Positions 1 to 8,921 of a stretch of DNA of 64,000 bases are shown here, in pieces. How positions within the stretch are numbered: the first letter of the stretch is position 1; each line of letters starts with the position of its first letter. Source of the DNA: JASMHC01 sp964453855 (lineage in GTDB: Bacteria; Pseudomonadota; Alphaproteobacteria; Rhodobacterales; Rhodobacteraceae); NCBI GenBank assembly GCA_964453855.1, contig CAYVRN010000007.1:1-64000 (forward strand), given 5' to 3'. The translations under genes were made by a program, and so were the position numbers. The notes under the pieces are model-generated. The model had not been told where the DNA came from. It ran no database searches and worked only from the letters and a program-made list of their open reading frames with translations.

Positions 1-1338
1 GGCAACGGTTTTAGTATTCCGCTTCTCAATCGCGGTGCTTTCTATGTTGCCGTTATCTAGTAGAATTTGCCCGTCCGTCGCAGTTTCAAGTCCCATAAGA
101 ACTTTGGCAAATGTTGACTTACCGCACCCAGACTCGCCTACAATGGCTAACGTTTCAGATTCTCTAGCCTCAAACGACAGGGTTTCGTTTGCTTTGACAA
201 CTTTTTTATCGCCACCGCCGAACAATGCATTAGCAGCAACCTCATAATACTTTTTGAGGTTATCTATTCGAAGCACCACTTCACCGGCTTGTGCTTTCTC
301 GGTTTGATCGGCCAATTCTATCGGTGCGTCCCAATCGATTTCTTGGAATTTCAGACAGCGTGTTTCGTGACGGTCAAAACCTTCGACCGTTGACATCGGA
401 ATGTCTGAAGCATTGCAGCGGCCATCTTCGAAGTAATTGCAGCGCGGTCCGAAATTACAGCCCGGTGGGCGTTCGTGGGGCAGGGGGAAGTTACCGGGGA
501 TAGCAACCAGCGGGCGCGAGTTCTTGTCAGCGCCCGGAAGCGGGATCGACCGAAACAACGCTTGAGTGTAAGGGTGTTGCATATGGTCAAATACGTCTTC
601 GATAGAACCGGTTTCGACGGCTTCGCCCGAATACATCACACACAGACGGTCGCAGGTCTCCAGAACCAGACCCAAGTTATGAGAGATAAACAGCATCGAC
701 GTGCCGTATTTCTTGCCCAAATCCTTGACCAGTTCCACAACCGCAGCTTCAACAGTCACATCCAGCGCCGTTGTCGGTTCATCCAAAATCAACAAGGCCG
801 GCTTTGACATCAGCGCCATTGCAATCACAATGCGTTGCTGTTGGCCACCCGAAAGCTGGTGAGGATACGATTTCAAAATACGCTCAGGATCGGGAAGTTT
901 GACATCTGTCACAACCTCAAGTGCCCGCTGATAGGCAACCTCTTCCGACACGCCCTCGTGGATCATTGGAACTTCCATGAGCTGTTTGCCAATCCGCATA
1001 GCGGGATTCAAAGAAGCCATGGGTTCTTGGTAGATCATGGCGATTTCGTTGCCACGAATGTCGCGCAACTCGTCGGCGCTCATCTCGTTCAAATCGCGCC
1101 CTTTGAACTTGATCGAACCGCCAACGATACGTCCGTTGACGCCCAAGTCCTGCATTACCCCTAGGGCAACGGTCGACTTCCCGCATCCGGACTCTCCAAC
1201 AAGCCCCATGGCCTCGCCAGGTCGGACCGTACAAGAAAAATCCATGACCGCAGGAATTTCCCGCAATCGGGTGAAGAATGAAATCGACAAATTTTCGATC
1301 TCAAGAATTGGCCCTTCGTAATCAGCCAGTTTCGACAT
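1..1338 (-). CDS. Peptide ABC transporter, fused double ATPase (3' end outside window)
   Basis: Cytoplasmic ATP-hydrolysing subunit of a dipeptide/oligopeptide-type importer. Reading back from ATG 1338 (behind a GGGAGA site) the frame stays open for 446 codons to the window edge. The first ATPase half has a Walker A (GESGCGKST) near residue 40, the signature LSGGQQQR and Walker B LLILDEPT, then the oligopeptide-transporter tail with a Cys-rich RPPGCNFGPRC segment. A second Walker A (GESGCGKST) appears near residue 410, so this is a DppD-DppF type fusion whose second half runs off the window. It is the last gene seen of the operon binding protein, permease, permease, ATPase. The transported substrate cannot be read from sequence. 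Confidence 0.9.
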   Translation of the reverse strand, partial: MSKLADYEGPILEIENLSISFFTRLREIPAVMDFSCTVRPGEAMGLVGESGCGKSTVALGVMQDLGVNGRIVGGSIKFKGRDLNEMSADELRDIRGNEIAMIYQEPMASLNPAMRIGKQLMEVPMIHEGVSEEVAYQRALEVVTDVKLPDPERILKSYPHQLSGGQQQRIVIAMALMSKPALLILDEPTTALDVTVEAAVVELVKDLGKKYGTSMLFISHNLGLVLETCDRLCVMYSGEAVETGSIEDVFDHMQHPYTQALFRSIPLPGADKNSRPLVAIPGNFPLPHERPPGCNFGPRCNYFEDGRCNASDIPMSTVEGFDRHETRCLKFQEIDWDAPIELADQTEKAQAGEVVLRIDNLKKYYEVAANALFGGGDKKVVKANETLSFEARESETLAIVGESGCGKSTFAKVLMGLETATDGQILLDNGNIESTAIEKRNTKTVA

Positions 1339-1360
1339 TTTCTTTCTCCCTGTTGGAGCC

Positions 1361-1380
1361 AGACCAGTTCACTCTGGTCT
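1361..1380 (-). other. Intercistronic hairpin before the ATPase gene
   Basis: A perfect 7-bp inverted repeat AGACCAG / CTGGTCT with a 6-nt loop lies between the permease stop and the ATPase start. On the minus strand, which is the coding direction, no T-run follows, so it looks like an mRNA-processing or stabilising hairpin and not a terminator. Confidence 0.35.
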
Positions 1381-1398
1381 TCTTTTTTCTTCAAATAT

Positions 1399-1423
1399 CC
1401 CGGGGTCCGGAGCAGAGCCCCGG
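1399..1423. repeat. GC-rich intergenic palindrome
   Basis: Arms CCGGGG (1400-1405) and CCCCGG (1418-1423) enclose a Cys-free, noncoding 12-nt centre containing gcagag. Palindromes of this ggggc-ctctgc-ccgg type recur between genes in many roseobacter genomes. Only this single copy was noticed here, so repeat-family membership is inference. Confidence 0.35.
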
Positions 1424-1438
1424 TCCTCGGTCGATCAC

Positions 1439-2608
1439 TTAGTCACGCAGGCTTTCTTCGCGCAAACCATCCGCCAGCAAGTTCAAACCCAGAACGAGAG
1501 AAAGAAGGGACAGCGCGGGCGCAAGGGCAGGGTGCAGATAGACAGACAGCAATTTGCGCCCGTCATTGATCGTGGATCCCCAATCTGGGCTTTCCGGACT
1601 TAGGCCAAGGCCGAAGAAACCTAAGGTTCCCAAAAGAATCGTCGTATAGCCAATTCGCAGGCAGAAATCTACGATCAACGGACCACGTGCGTTGGGCAGA
1701 ATCTCCCAAAGCATGATGTACCATGGGCCTTCTCCACGCGTTTGAGCCGCGGCAACGTAGTCGCGTGTTTTTATATCTAAAGTCAGTCCACGAACGATAC
1801 GGAACACCGTCGGCGAGTTGACAAAAACAACGGACACAAAAACCACCAGCAAATTCGGTGGGAAGGAAACCAGTCCCAGCGGGTCAGAATCCCAAGCAAT
1901 TCCCAAATACAACCAGCCGCCAAGCAAGATGGTTACCGCCAGATAAACATTGCGTTTATTGGGTTGAGTGAAAAAGCGTGAGTTGAACAGGACGACGAAG
2001 AAAATCACCGGGAACAGGAACAATACACCTGCCATATACACCGGAATGCCCGTTGCAATGATTTCTGGCGTCACCAGCAAGTAGAACAGCAAGATTACTG
2101 GGAAGGCCAAGATCAGGTTGGCAAGGAAAGAAAGGAATGTGTCCAAACGACCGCCATAATATCCTGCGGGCAATCCAAGTGTAATCCCGACCATGAAGGC
2201 GAAAAGTGTCGCGAACGGTGCAATCTTGATCACTTCCCATGCGCCTTTGACCATGCGTGTGTAAACGTCACGGGCCAGATTATCTCCGCCAAGCAGATAA
2301 TATTCATAAGCGCCGTCAGTCGCACCGCGAACCGGAGTTCCGGGCACCTTATTCTTCATACCAGAGACCTGGGCCAGTGGATCGTGTGTTCCGACCATGT
2401 CCAGAGCAGCGTAGATACCGGTGAATACCCAGAACATGACCAATGCTAATCCGATTATGCCGATGGTGCTGTCAAAGAGTTTTCCGTAAAGACCAAGTTT
2501 GCGTTTGTAGAGAAAAGACAACACAAACATAACGATCAGTGAGATCCATGTCGGCATCAAGTCTCCGAGGATACGGGCGATGATTTCGCCCCAGCTTAGC
2601 GGGTCCAT
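1439..2608 (-). CDS. Peptide ABC transporter permease (DppC/OppC family)
   Basis: Inner-membrane permease of the transporter. The 389-residue protein has two N-terminal hydrophobic segments, a long non-canonical insert (about residues 70-115), and then the BPD_transp_1 fold with the coupling-loop motif around AAAQTRGEGPWYIMLWEILP that contacts the ATPase. It is longer than a typical 290-310-residue DppC because of the N-terminal extension. ATG 2608 follows an AAGGAGAGG site and lies 12 nt after the stop of the partner permease, so translation is probably coupled. Substrate unknown. Confidence 0.9.
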   Translation of the reverse strand: MDPLSWGEIIARILGDLMPTWISLIVMFVLSFLYKRKLGLYGKLFDSTIGIIGLALVMFWVFTGIYAALDMVGTHDPLAQVSGMKNKVPGTPVRGATDGAYEYYLLGGDNLARDVYTRMVKGAWEVIKIAPFATLFAFMVGITLGLPAGYYGGRLDTFLSFLANLILAFPVILLFYLLVTPEIIATGIPVYMAGVLFLFPVIFFVVLFNSRFFTQPNKRNVYLAVTILLGGWLYLGIAWDSDPLGLVSFPPNLLVVFVSVVFVNSPTVFRIVRGLTLDIKTRDYVAAAQTRGEGPWYIMLWEILPNARGPLIVDFCLRIGYTTILLGTLGFFGLGLSPESPDWGSTINDGRKLLSVYLHPALAPALSLLSLVLGLNLLADGLREESLRD

Positions 2609-2620
2609 CTCGTCCTCTCC

Positions 2621-3667
2621 TTAATTTACGCTGATCCGAGGATTCAGATAGACATAGCCGATATCTGAAATCAGCTGCGTTGCCAGAACCACAATAACGG
2701 ACACGACAGAGACACCGAGCAATAGTTCGATGTCGTTATTTCCTGCGGCCTGTACCAGAACCCATCCAAAGCCTTTGTAGTTGAACAAAGACTCGACGAT
2801 AACCACACCGTTCAGAAGCCATGGGAACTGAAGCATAATCACGGTGAATGGGGCAATCAGTGCATTGCGCAGTGCATGCTTAAGAACAATGTTCTTGAAG
2901 CTCACTCCTTTGAGGCGTGCCGTACGGATATACTGCGCGGTCATGACTTCAGCCATAGACGCTCGCGTCATTCGTGCAACATACCCCATACCATAAAGTG
3001 CGATTGTCAGCACTGGGAGGAAGAAATTTTCGAAGTTCGCATTTTCCATCGCCGATGTGGCCGAGCCTTTGAACCATTTCAGGCCAACAGTTGAGGATGC
3101 AAACACGGCGATAAAGATAACGCCAGACACATATTCAGGCGTAGCTGTCGTTGTGATCGCAAACGTCGAGAGAGAACGGTCAAGCCATGATCCTTCTCGC
3201 ATGCCGGCCATAATGCCAACGATCAATGCGGTAGGAACCATAAGAATAAGAACCCACATCATCAACTGACCTGTCAGGCTAAGTCTGGTCCCGATCACTT
3301 CAGAAGCCGAAACTTTGAAGACTGTCGATTGCCCCCAGTCGCCCTGAATAATCCCACAGAAACGAGGCGCGTCTTCCAGCTCAATCGTGCCTCGGAAACA
3401 ACGCCCCCTGACTTCGCCGTCCTTGCCCTCAATGACATAACCGGGCACAACACCAAGCCACTGACCGTACTTCACGACAGTTGGTTGTAGATATCCGCGG
3501 TTCCCAAGCCAGGTTTCAACCTGCTCATCCGACATTCGGAAGTTACCTTGAGTTTTAGCGAGTTTTTCTAAGTTGGGATAAAGGTTCGTAAGGAAAAAAA
3601 CGATGAAAGTCAGGCACAAAGCCGTCAAAATCATCACTCCCACCCTGCGGAGGATAAAAAGTCCCAT
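2621..3667 (-). CDS. Peptide ABC transporter permease (DppB/OppB family)
   Basis: The other inner-membrane permease subunit. The 348-residue protein starts with the typical single segment MGLFILRRVGVMIL, followed by a long periplasmic stretch (about residues 30-125) that includes two Cys (near GRCFRG and RFCGII). The remaining transmembrane helices form the BPD_transp_1 domain with the coupling motif TARLKGVSFKNIVLKHALRN. Arginine-rich positive-inside patterning agrees with the DppB family. The gene sits 107 nt behind the binding-protein gene with a strong hairpin in between, and 12 nt before the second permease. Confidence 0.9.
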   Translation of the reverse strand: MGLFILRRVGVMILTALCLTFIVFFLTNLYPNLEKLAKTQGNFRMSDEQVETWLGNRGYLQPTVVKYGQWLGVVPGYVIEGKDGEVRGRCFRGTIELEDAPRFCGIIQGDWGQSTVFKVSASEVIGTRLSLTGQLMMWVLILMVPTALIVGIMAGMREGSWLDRSLSTFAITTTATPEYVSGVIFIAVFASSTVGLKWFKGSATSAMENANFENFFLPVLTIALYGMGYVARMTRASMAEVMTAQYIRTARLKGVSFKNIVLKHALRNALIAPFTVIMLQFPWLLNGVVIVESLFNYKGFGWVLVQAAGNNDIELLLGVSVVSVIVVLATQLISDIGYVYLNPRISVN

Positions 3668-3726
3668 ATCGACCCCTGCTGGTCAGATGAATTTACCCGG
3701 TTTATTCACCGGAGTGTTTTTGAAAC

Positions 3727-3748
3727 GGGCCACCCTACAAGGTGGCCC
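3727..3748 (-). other. Strong hairpin between binding-protein and permease genes
   Basis: Perfect 8-bp stem GGGCCACC / GGTGGCCC with a 6-nt loop, just after the binding-protein stop codon. No long T-run follows on the coding strand. Such hairpins commonly protect the upstream mRNA from 3' decay so that binding protein is made in excess over permeases; that role is inferred here. Confidence 0.5.
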
Positions 3749-3774
3749 ATGACATTTAAATTGAGTTTGGGTGA

Positions 3775-5445
3775 TTAAGCAGCCCAACCCCACTTGTAGA
3801 TCTGTGGCAGATACGCAATGTGCATGTCTGCTCCGACCAGACCTTCAACGTGGTGACGGTTCAAACCACGCCAGTATGGCTGGATTGTTACGCCTTCTTC
3901 GATGACGATTGCCTGGATCTTCGACATAACCACACGACGCGCATCAGCATCCGCAATACCGTTTGCCTCGGTTAGCAGGGCGTCAAACTCGGCGTTAGAC
4001 CAGCCGAATTCATTCCATGCTTCGCCAGAACGATAGGCTAGACCCAGAACCTGTGTCCCCAGCGGGCGGTGGTTCCAGTTGGTCGAGCTGAAAGGATACT
4101 TGGTCCAGTCATTCCAGAAAGTCGAACCCGGCATAACAGTGTGCTTTGCCTTGATACCAGCGTCATTCAACTGTGCCACTACTGCTGCAGTGGTGTTGCG
4201 GCGCCAATCGTCGTCTATTGAGATAACATCGTGTTCAAAGTCACCCATTCCTGCTTCGTCCATCAGCGCTTTTGCAGCGGCTGGATCGAACGGTTTACGG
4301 GTTACAGACGGGTCGTGCTCGGGGTGCATTGGACCAACGTGGCAGTTGTCCGCTGCAGTTCCCAGACCATTCACGCCTAGCTCAAGACAAACTGCGTTAT
4401 CTACAGCCATAGCAATAGCTTGACGAACGCGCTTGTCTGCATACGGCTTCATGCCATCTACTTCGGCAAGCTGGTTCGGACGGATAACGATTGTCGCACC
4501 CGACGCAACCGACGATCTGTTCAGGCCAAGGCCGTCGAGAATGTCGTTGTATTCACCCGGAGTTTCCCAGTTCATGTCGATTTCGCCAGCGTCGTATCCC
4601 GCGACCATCGCTGCGGGATCTGTGCCGTAGTCGATGAATTCGATGCGATCCAGATAACCGCCTTTGCCAGCTGCGTAACCCCACCAGTCGTGGCCTTCAT
4701 TACGTACCAGAACTGCCTTAACGCCGACTTCATGGCTTTCAGGTAGCATGTATCCTGTGCCAATCGGGTTCGATAGCATTGTATCTGCACTGTGCGAGCT
4801 GTGAACGATTTGAGCTGGGTAATCTGCCATGCCCGGAATGATCGAGATGTCCGAGCTCGAGCAGTTCAGTTGAACGGTATGGCTGTCAACCACTACAATC
4901 GCGCCCTCGGCAGCTTTATTGGTGTTGGGGTCAATCAATGACGCCATACGGCCTGCCATCGAGTTACCTTCAACGTCCTTGTCGCACCACATGGTGATAT
5001 TGCGGGCAACGTCGTCGGCAGTGAAGTCGTCGCCGTTGTTCCATTTAACGCCTTGACGGACTTTCAGAGTGTACTGTGTTGCGTCAGCGTTTGCTTCCCA
5101 AGAGGTTAGGAGAAGCGGTTCAAACGAACCGTCGGAGTTATACTCAACCAGGAATTCCAGCCAACCTGCCGTCACGGTGGCGATCTGGGTCCAGTCATAA
5201 GTCCGCGGATCTTTTAATGCGCGAACTTCCATTTCCATACGAAGGGTTCCACCCTGCTTGGCGTGACCAGCTGCGAGGACCGGAGCAGTCATGCCCAGCA
5301 TGCCATAGGCAACCGGAGTAGCAACACCCAGAGCCGTCGCGCGCGCCATAAACTCGCGGCGGCTGAGTTTGCCCGCCTTGACTTCTTCGGCATACATTTT
5401 CGCGACCGGATGGATGCGGCCTCCGTTCATTAGTTCTTGCGTCAT
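3775..5445 (-). CDS. Peptide ABC transporter substrate-binding protein (SBP_bac_5), Tat-exported
   Basis: Periplasmic solute receptor of the transporter, 556 residues. I use ATG 5445 (MTQELMNGG...), preceded by an AGGGAG site; the frame is open 22 codons further upstream but without a ribosome site. Residues about 28-60 form a twin-arginine signal peptide (SRREFMARA, hydrophobic stretch, AAGHA), so the protein probably folds before export. The rest has the family-5 pattern: an early EPLLLTSWEANADATQYTLK region and a late Trp-rich C-terminus. It heads the operon with two permeases and an ATPase. Family 5 members bind peptides, nickel, sugars or opines, and the ligand is not evident. Confidence 0.9.
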   Translation of the reverse strand: MTQELMNGGRIHPVAKMYAEEVKAGKLSRREFMARATALGVATPVAYGMLGMTAPVLAAGHAKQGGTLRMEMEVRALKDPRTYDWTQIATVTAGWLEFLVEYNSDGSFEPLLLTSWEANADATQYTLKVRQGVKWNNGDDFTADDVARNITMWCDKDVEGNSMAGRMASLIDPNTNKAAEGAIVVVDSHTVQLNCSSSDISIIPGMADYPAQIVHSSHSADTMLSNPIGTGYMLPESHEVGVKAVLVRNEGHDWWGYAAGKGGYLDRIEFIDYGTDPAAMVAGYDAGEIDMNWETPGEYNDILDGLGLNRSSVASGATIVIRPNQLAEVDGMKPYADKRVRQAIAMAVDNAVCLELGVNGLGTAADNCHVGPMHPEHDPSVTRKPFDPAAAKALMDEAGMGDFEHDVISIDDDWRRNTTAAVVAQLNDAGIKAKHTVMPGSTFWNDWTKYPFSSTNWNHRPLGTQVLGLAYRSGEAWNEFGWSNAEFDALLTEANGIADADARRVVMSKIQAIVIEEGVTIQPYWRGLNRHHVEGLVGADMHIAYLPQIYKWGWAA

Positions 5446-5764
5446 CTTATACTCCCTGTGACACGTTTTAATTTTTACTAGGACAATCCATGTAAAGCAT
5501 TCAATAGACAAATCCTATCAAGGATATCGACTTTCCTATGGAATGTTTGCGCAGAATCCTCCTATTGCTGACCATACGGCACGAGTTTTTCCCTACCGTC
5601 AATCATCGCTTTCGCCATTTTTAGGCTTAAAAGCGACACCATGACTTAGCAAAAACGACATAACCGCGCGATGCAAGGGTAGAATCGTGATTCTTTCGCT
5701 TTTTTGAAGGCTTAATACGAGACTTCTCATAGCGTTGACAGTCTTAAAGTTGTGCGAAGGGTGT
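5446..5764. other. 319-nt intergenic region between miaA and the transporter operon
   Basis: Both flanking genes read leftward, so this region should hold the promoter of the binding-protein gene. It is AT-rich near the gene start. No convincing operator, riboswitch or RNA gene was recognised. A 43-codon frame (5599-5730, minus) lacks a ribosome site and is not called. Confidence 0.4.
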
Positions 5765-6673
5765 CTAGATCAACTGCTCACCAAGGCGCTCAGCGTCGAA
5801 TTGTAGCCAGTTGGCCATCTTGGATCGAAACCAAGTGCGCTGCCTTTTCGCGTATTGACGCGACGTGATCGTCGCAAAACCCCGAGCCTCATCCAAAGAT
5901 ATCTCGCCTTTGAGATGTGAAATGAGTTCCTTTGCGCCAATAGCCTTTGACGATAAAAGCTCTGGATTCCAATGGGGTAGCATATGCTCGGCTTCTTCCA
6001 GGGCGCCGATCTCGAGCATTTTGTCAAATCGGCGCTCAATTCTATCGCTCAACCATTCAACCGATGAATTCAAGACGATTTTCGTTAGCCCGCTATCGGA
6101 CAATAAGGGTGGAGGGGTGCTGTCCTGCCAATCCGAAATCTGACGCCCAGTCGCGCGCCAAACCTCCCACGCGCGCTGAACACGCATCGGATTGTTTAAA
6201 TCAATGCGAGACTTTGTCTTTTCGTCGAGATCCTTAAGCATGACCTGAAAGCCGTTTGACGCGCAGACGGCGTTGGCCTCTTCTCGGATATGACTAGGAA
6301 CAGTCGGAATCTCGGCCAATCCTTTGGTCAGGGCCGAAAAATACAATCCGGTTCCACCAACGATAATTGGACGTGGTTTTCCAATTAGAAACGGCTTGAC
6401 GTCTCGCAGCCAGTGACCCACCGAATACGTTTCGTCAAAAGCGACATGTCCGTAAAGACAATGTTCTGCTTTGATGAGGTCGTCGTCATCGGGGCGTGCC
6501 GTCAGGATGCGCCAACCCTCAAAAACTTGAAGCGCATCCGCATTGATGATCCGGCCGCCAAAATGCTGCGCCAACCAAATAGCCAGGGCGCTTTTTCCGC
6601 TGGCTGTGGGACCAGCGATTAGAATTGGCCCATTGGGGACGTCATCGAATGCTCGCAACAAGTCAAAATCCAT
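5765..6673 (-). CDS. miaA: tRNA dimethylallyltransferase
   Basis: Adds a dimethylallyl group to N6 of A37 in tRNAs reading UNN codons. The P-loop GPTASGKS is at residues 21-28, followed by the INADALQVFEGWRILTARP region that matches the family's DSxQVYxxxxIxTxKP motif, and the GGTGLYFSALTKG motif near residue 110. With ATG 6673 (AAAAGGTG upstream) the product is 302 residues, the usual length. The frame is open to 6760, but that start would leave only 51 nt to the divergent pyrH. Convention for MiaA has YxxM/DR..Q positions that look largely conserved here. Confidence 0.92.
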   Translation of the reverse strand: MDFDLLRAFDDVPNGPILIAGPTASGKSALAIWLAQHFGGRIINADALQVFEGWRILTARPDDDDLIKAEHCLYGHVAFDETYSVGHWLRDVKPFLIGKPRPIIVGGTGLYFSALTKGLAEIPTVPSHIREEANAVCASNGFQVMLKDLDEKTKSRIDLNNPMRVQRAWEVWRATGRQISDWQDSTPPPLLSDSGLTKIVLNSSVEWLSDRIERRFDKMLEIGALEEAEHMLPHWNPELLSSKAIGAKELISHLKGEISLDEARGFATITSRQYAKRQRTWFRSKMANWLQFDAERLGEQLI

Positions 6674-6811
6674 GTTTGGTTGGGCACCTTTTGGTCGAAA
6701 AGTACATTTGATGCAATTAGTTCCCTCTCGTGCATTGAAACCGGACGTATATTCCGACATTTTGCAAAGGATTTTTGACTTTCACAAAATGATCCCTTTC
6801 AGGAGATACAA

Positions 6812-7549
6812 ATGCCCACCGATACATCAGCGCCTCAACCCGAATTTAAACGTGTTATGCTTAAAATCTCGGGGGAAGCATTGATGGGGGACCAGGGATT
6901 CGGTCTGCATCCTCCAACAGTCCAGCGAATCGCGGAAGAGGTAAAGTCAGTTCACGATCTGGGCGTTGAAATCTGTATGGTGATTGGTGGGGGTAATATT
7001 TTCCGAGGGCTTCAGGGGTCTGCTCAAGGTATGGAGCGGACAACCGCTGATTACATGGGCATGCTAGCAACGGTCATGAATGCGCTTGCCATGCAGTCAG
7101 CCCTTGAAGCGCTTGGCATCTATACGCGTGTAATAAGCGCGATCCCAATGGATCAAGTTTGCGAACCTTATATTCGCCGCCGCGCGGTACGCCACCTTGA
7201 AAAAAAGCGTGTTTGTATCTTTGCAGCGGGCACCGGAAACCCATACTTTACAACTGACACTGCCGCGACATTGCGGGCCAATGAAATGTCCTGCGAAGCG
7301 ATCTTCAAAGGCACCAAGGTGGATGGAGTTTATGATAAAGACCCGGCCAAACATTCAGACGCCAAGCGTTTCGACGAGGTAACGTATGATCAAGTTCTGG
7401 CCCAACACCTGGGCGTTATGGATGCGTCAGCGATTGCATTGGCGCGTGACAATAATCTGCCGATTATCGTCTTTTCACTTGATGAACCCGGCGGATTTTG
7501 CGGGATCCTGGCTGGCGAAGGCACCTATACAAAGGTCGTACCACAGTAG
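6812..7549 (+). CDS. pyrH: Uridylate kinase (UMP kinase)
   Basis: Phosphorylates UMP to UDP in pyrimidine nucleotide synthesis; cytoplasmic, hexameric in the family. The 245-residue protein has the amino-acid-kinase fold: KISGEALMGDQGFG near residue 15, the GGGNIFRG nucleotide loop, and the C-terminal ATP-site region FKGTKVDGVYDKDP. ATG 6812 follows AGGAGA by 6 nt. It opens the run pyrH-frr-uppS-cdsA-dxr. In many bacteria rpsB-tsf lie directly upstream; here those two genes are 30 kb away. Confidence 0.96.
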   Translation: MPTDTSAPQPEFKRVMLKISGEALMGDQGFGLHPPTVQRIAEEVKSVHDLGVEICMVIGGGNIFRGLQGSAQGMERTTADYMGMLATVMNALAMQSALEALGIYTRVISAIPMDQVCEPYIRRRAVRHLEKKRVCIFAAGTGNPYFTTDTAATLRANEMSCEAIFKGTKVDGVYDKDPAKHSDAKRFDEVTYDQVLAQHLGVMDASAIALARDNNLPIIVFSLDEPGGFCGILAGEGTYTKVVPQ

Positions 7550-7605
7550 TAAAGTGGTATTGATACAGGCCCAAATGGCAGAAAAACTCAGACAACGAGG
7601 CTGAA

Positions 7606-8172
7606 ATGTCCGAAGAAGATTTTGAAATCGATACCGATGATTTGGAACGACGTATGTCAGGTGCAATGGGCGCCTTGAAAACGGAATTTGCATCGCTTCG
7701 CACTGGCCGTGCATCGGCAGCAATCCTTGAACCGATCATGGTCGAAGCTTACGGGCAAAAGACACCGATCAATCAGGTAGGTACTGTAAACGTTCCCGAA
7801 CCACGCATGGTAACAGTGAATATTTGGGATAAATCCCTGGTTGGCCCGGCAGAAAAAGCCATTCGAGAAAGTGGCTTAGGTATCAATCCTCAGACCAACG
7901 GCACGATTATCATGCTGCCGATCCCTGAGTTAAACGAAGAACGCCGCCGCGAATTGACTCGTGTAGCTGCTCAATACGCCGAGCACGCTCGCGTTTCTGT
8001 ACGAAACGTGCGTCGTGATGGCATGGATCAGGTCAAAAAGGCGAAAGCCGCTGGTATGTCTGAAGATGATCAGAAGCTTTGGGAATCTGAAGTGCAAGAG
8101 CTTACCGATAAGTTTATCGCGCTAGTCGATAAGGCACTTGAAACCAAGCAAGCCGAGATCATGCACGTCTGA
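7606..8172 (+). CDS. frr: Ribosome recycling factor
   Basis: Splits post-termination ribosomes together with EF-G. The 188 residues show the family layout of a three-helix bundle with a short beta domain, including FASLRTGRASAAIL near residue 25 and the conserved VRNVRRDGMDQVKK near residue 130. It lies 56 nt behind pyrH and 23 nt before uppS, and is probably cotranscribed with both. Confidence 0.96.
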   Translation: MSEEDFEIDTDDLERRMSGAMGALKTEFASLRTGRASAAILEPIMVEAYGQKTPINQVGTVNVPEPRMVTVNIWDKSLVGPAEKAIRESGLGINPQTNGTIIMLPIPELNEERRRELTRVAAQYAEHARVSVRNVRRDGMDQVKKAKAAGMSEDDQKLWESEVQELTDKFIALVDKALETKQAEIMHV

Positions 8173-8195
8173 TTAGACGCGCCGAAGGAGTGGTA

Positions 8196-8921
8196 ATGGT
8201 GAAGCCCGAACAAAAGCGTTCAGGACCGCGGCATGTCGCGGTCATAATGGACGGTAACGGTCGCTGGGCGCAAATGCGCGGTCGACCAAGGCTGTTCGGA
8301 CATCACGCTGGTGCCAAGCGCGTACGTGAAATCGTTGAAGCTTGCCCCGAAGAAGGTGTTAAGTTTTTAACGATTTTCGCGTTCTCCACGGAAAACTGGA
8401 AGCGTACTCAGACCGAAGTGGCCGGTTTAATGAGTCTGTTCAAGCGATACATCATCGGAGAAGCCCGCGCTCTGAAATATAACGGCATTAGGGTTCGTTT
8501 TATCGGAGATCGAGTTAGGCTTGATCCAAAGCTGGTAGAGCTAATGGACGATCTTGAACTGATGACTTCGGAAAACGATCTTGTACACCTGACTGTCGCC
8601 ATCAATTATGGTGGGCGCGATGAAGTTGCGCGCGCCACAAAGCGACTTGCTCAGGATGTGGCCGCGGGCAAACTTTCGCCGGATAGCGTCGACGAAGAGA
8701 CGCTTCCACGATATTTGGATACCCATGTCCTTCCTGACCCTGATCTTGTGATCCGCACCAGCGGAGAGGCGCGGATTTCCAACTTTCTGCTTTGGCAATC
8801 TGCCTACTCGGAGTACGAGTTCATTGACACTTTGTGGCCTGATTTTACGGCAAAAGAATTCCATAAGGTCTTGCAGCGGTACGGTTCACGTGAGCGTCGT
8901 TTTGGGGGCGTGAAAGTATGA
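8196..8921 (+). CDS. uppS: Undecaprenyl diphosphate synthase
   Basis: Condenses isopentenyl units in cis to build the C55 lipid carrier for peptidoglycan and O-antigen. The catalytic-Asp motif HVAVIMDGNGRWA lies near residue 15 and the C-terminal signature SNFLLWQSAYSE plus ERRFGG are present. The frame opens at GTG 8190, but that codon sits inside the GAAGGAG ribosome site, so ATG 8196 is used, giving 241 residues. The stop overlaps the cdsA start by 4 nt (ATGA). Confidence 0.95.
   Translation: MVKPEQKRSGPRHVAVIMDGNGRWAQMRGRPRLFGHHAGAKRVREIVEACPEEGVKFLTIFAFSTENWKRTQTEVAGLMSLFKRYIIGEARALKYNGIRVRFIGDRVRLDPKLVELMDDLELMTSENDLVHLTVAINYGGRDEVARATKRLAQDVAAGKLSPDSVDEETLPRYLDTHVLPDPDLVIRTSGEARISNFLLWQSAYSEYEFIDTLWPDFTAKEFHKVLQRYGSRERRFGGVKV

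Noticed and set aside
5599..5730. 43-codon minus-strand frame upstream of the binding-protein gene
   Set aside because: No purine-rich ribosome site and no recognisable feature.
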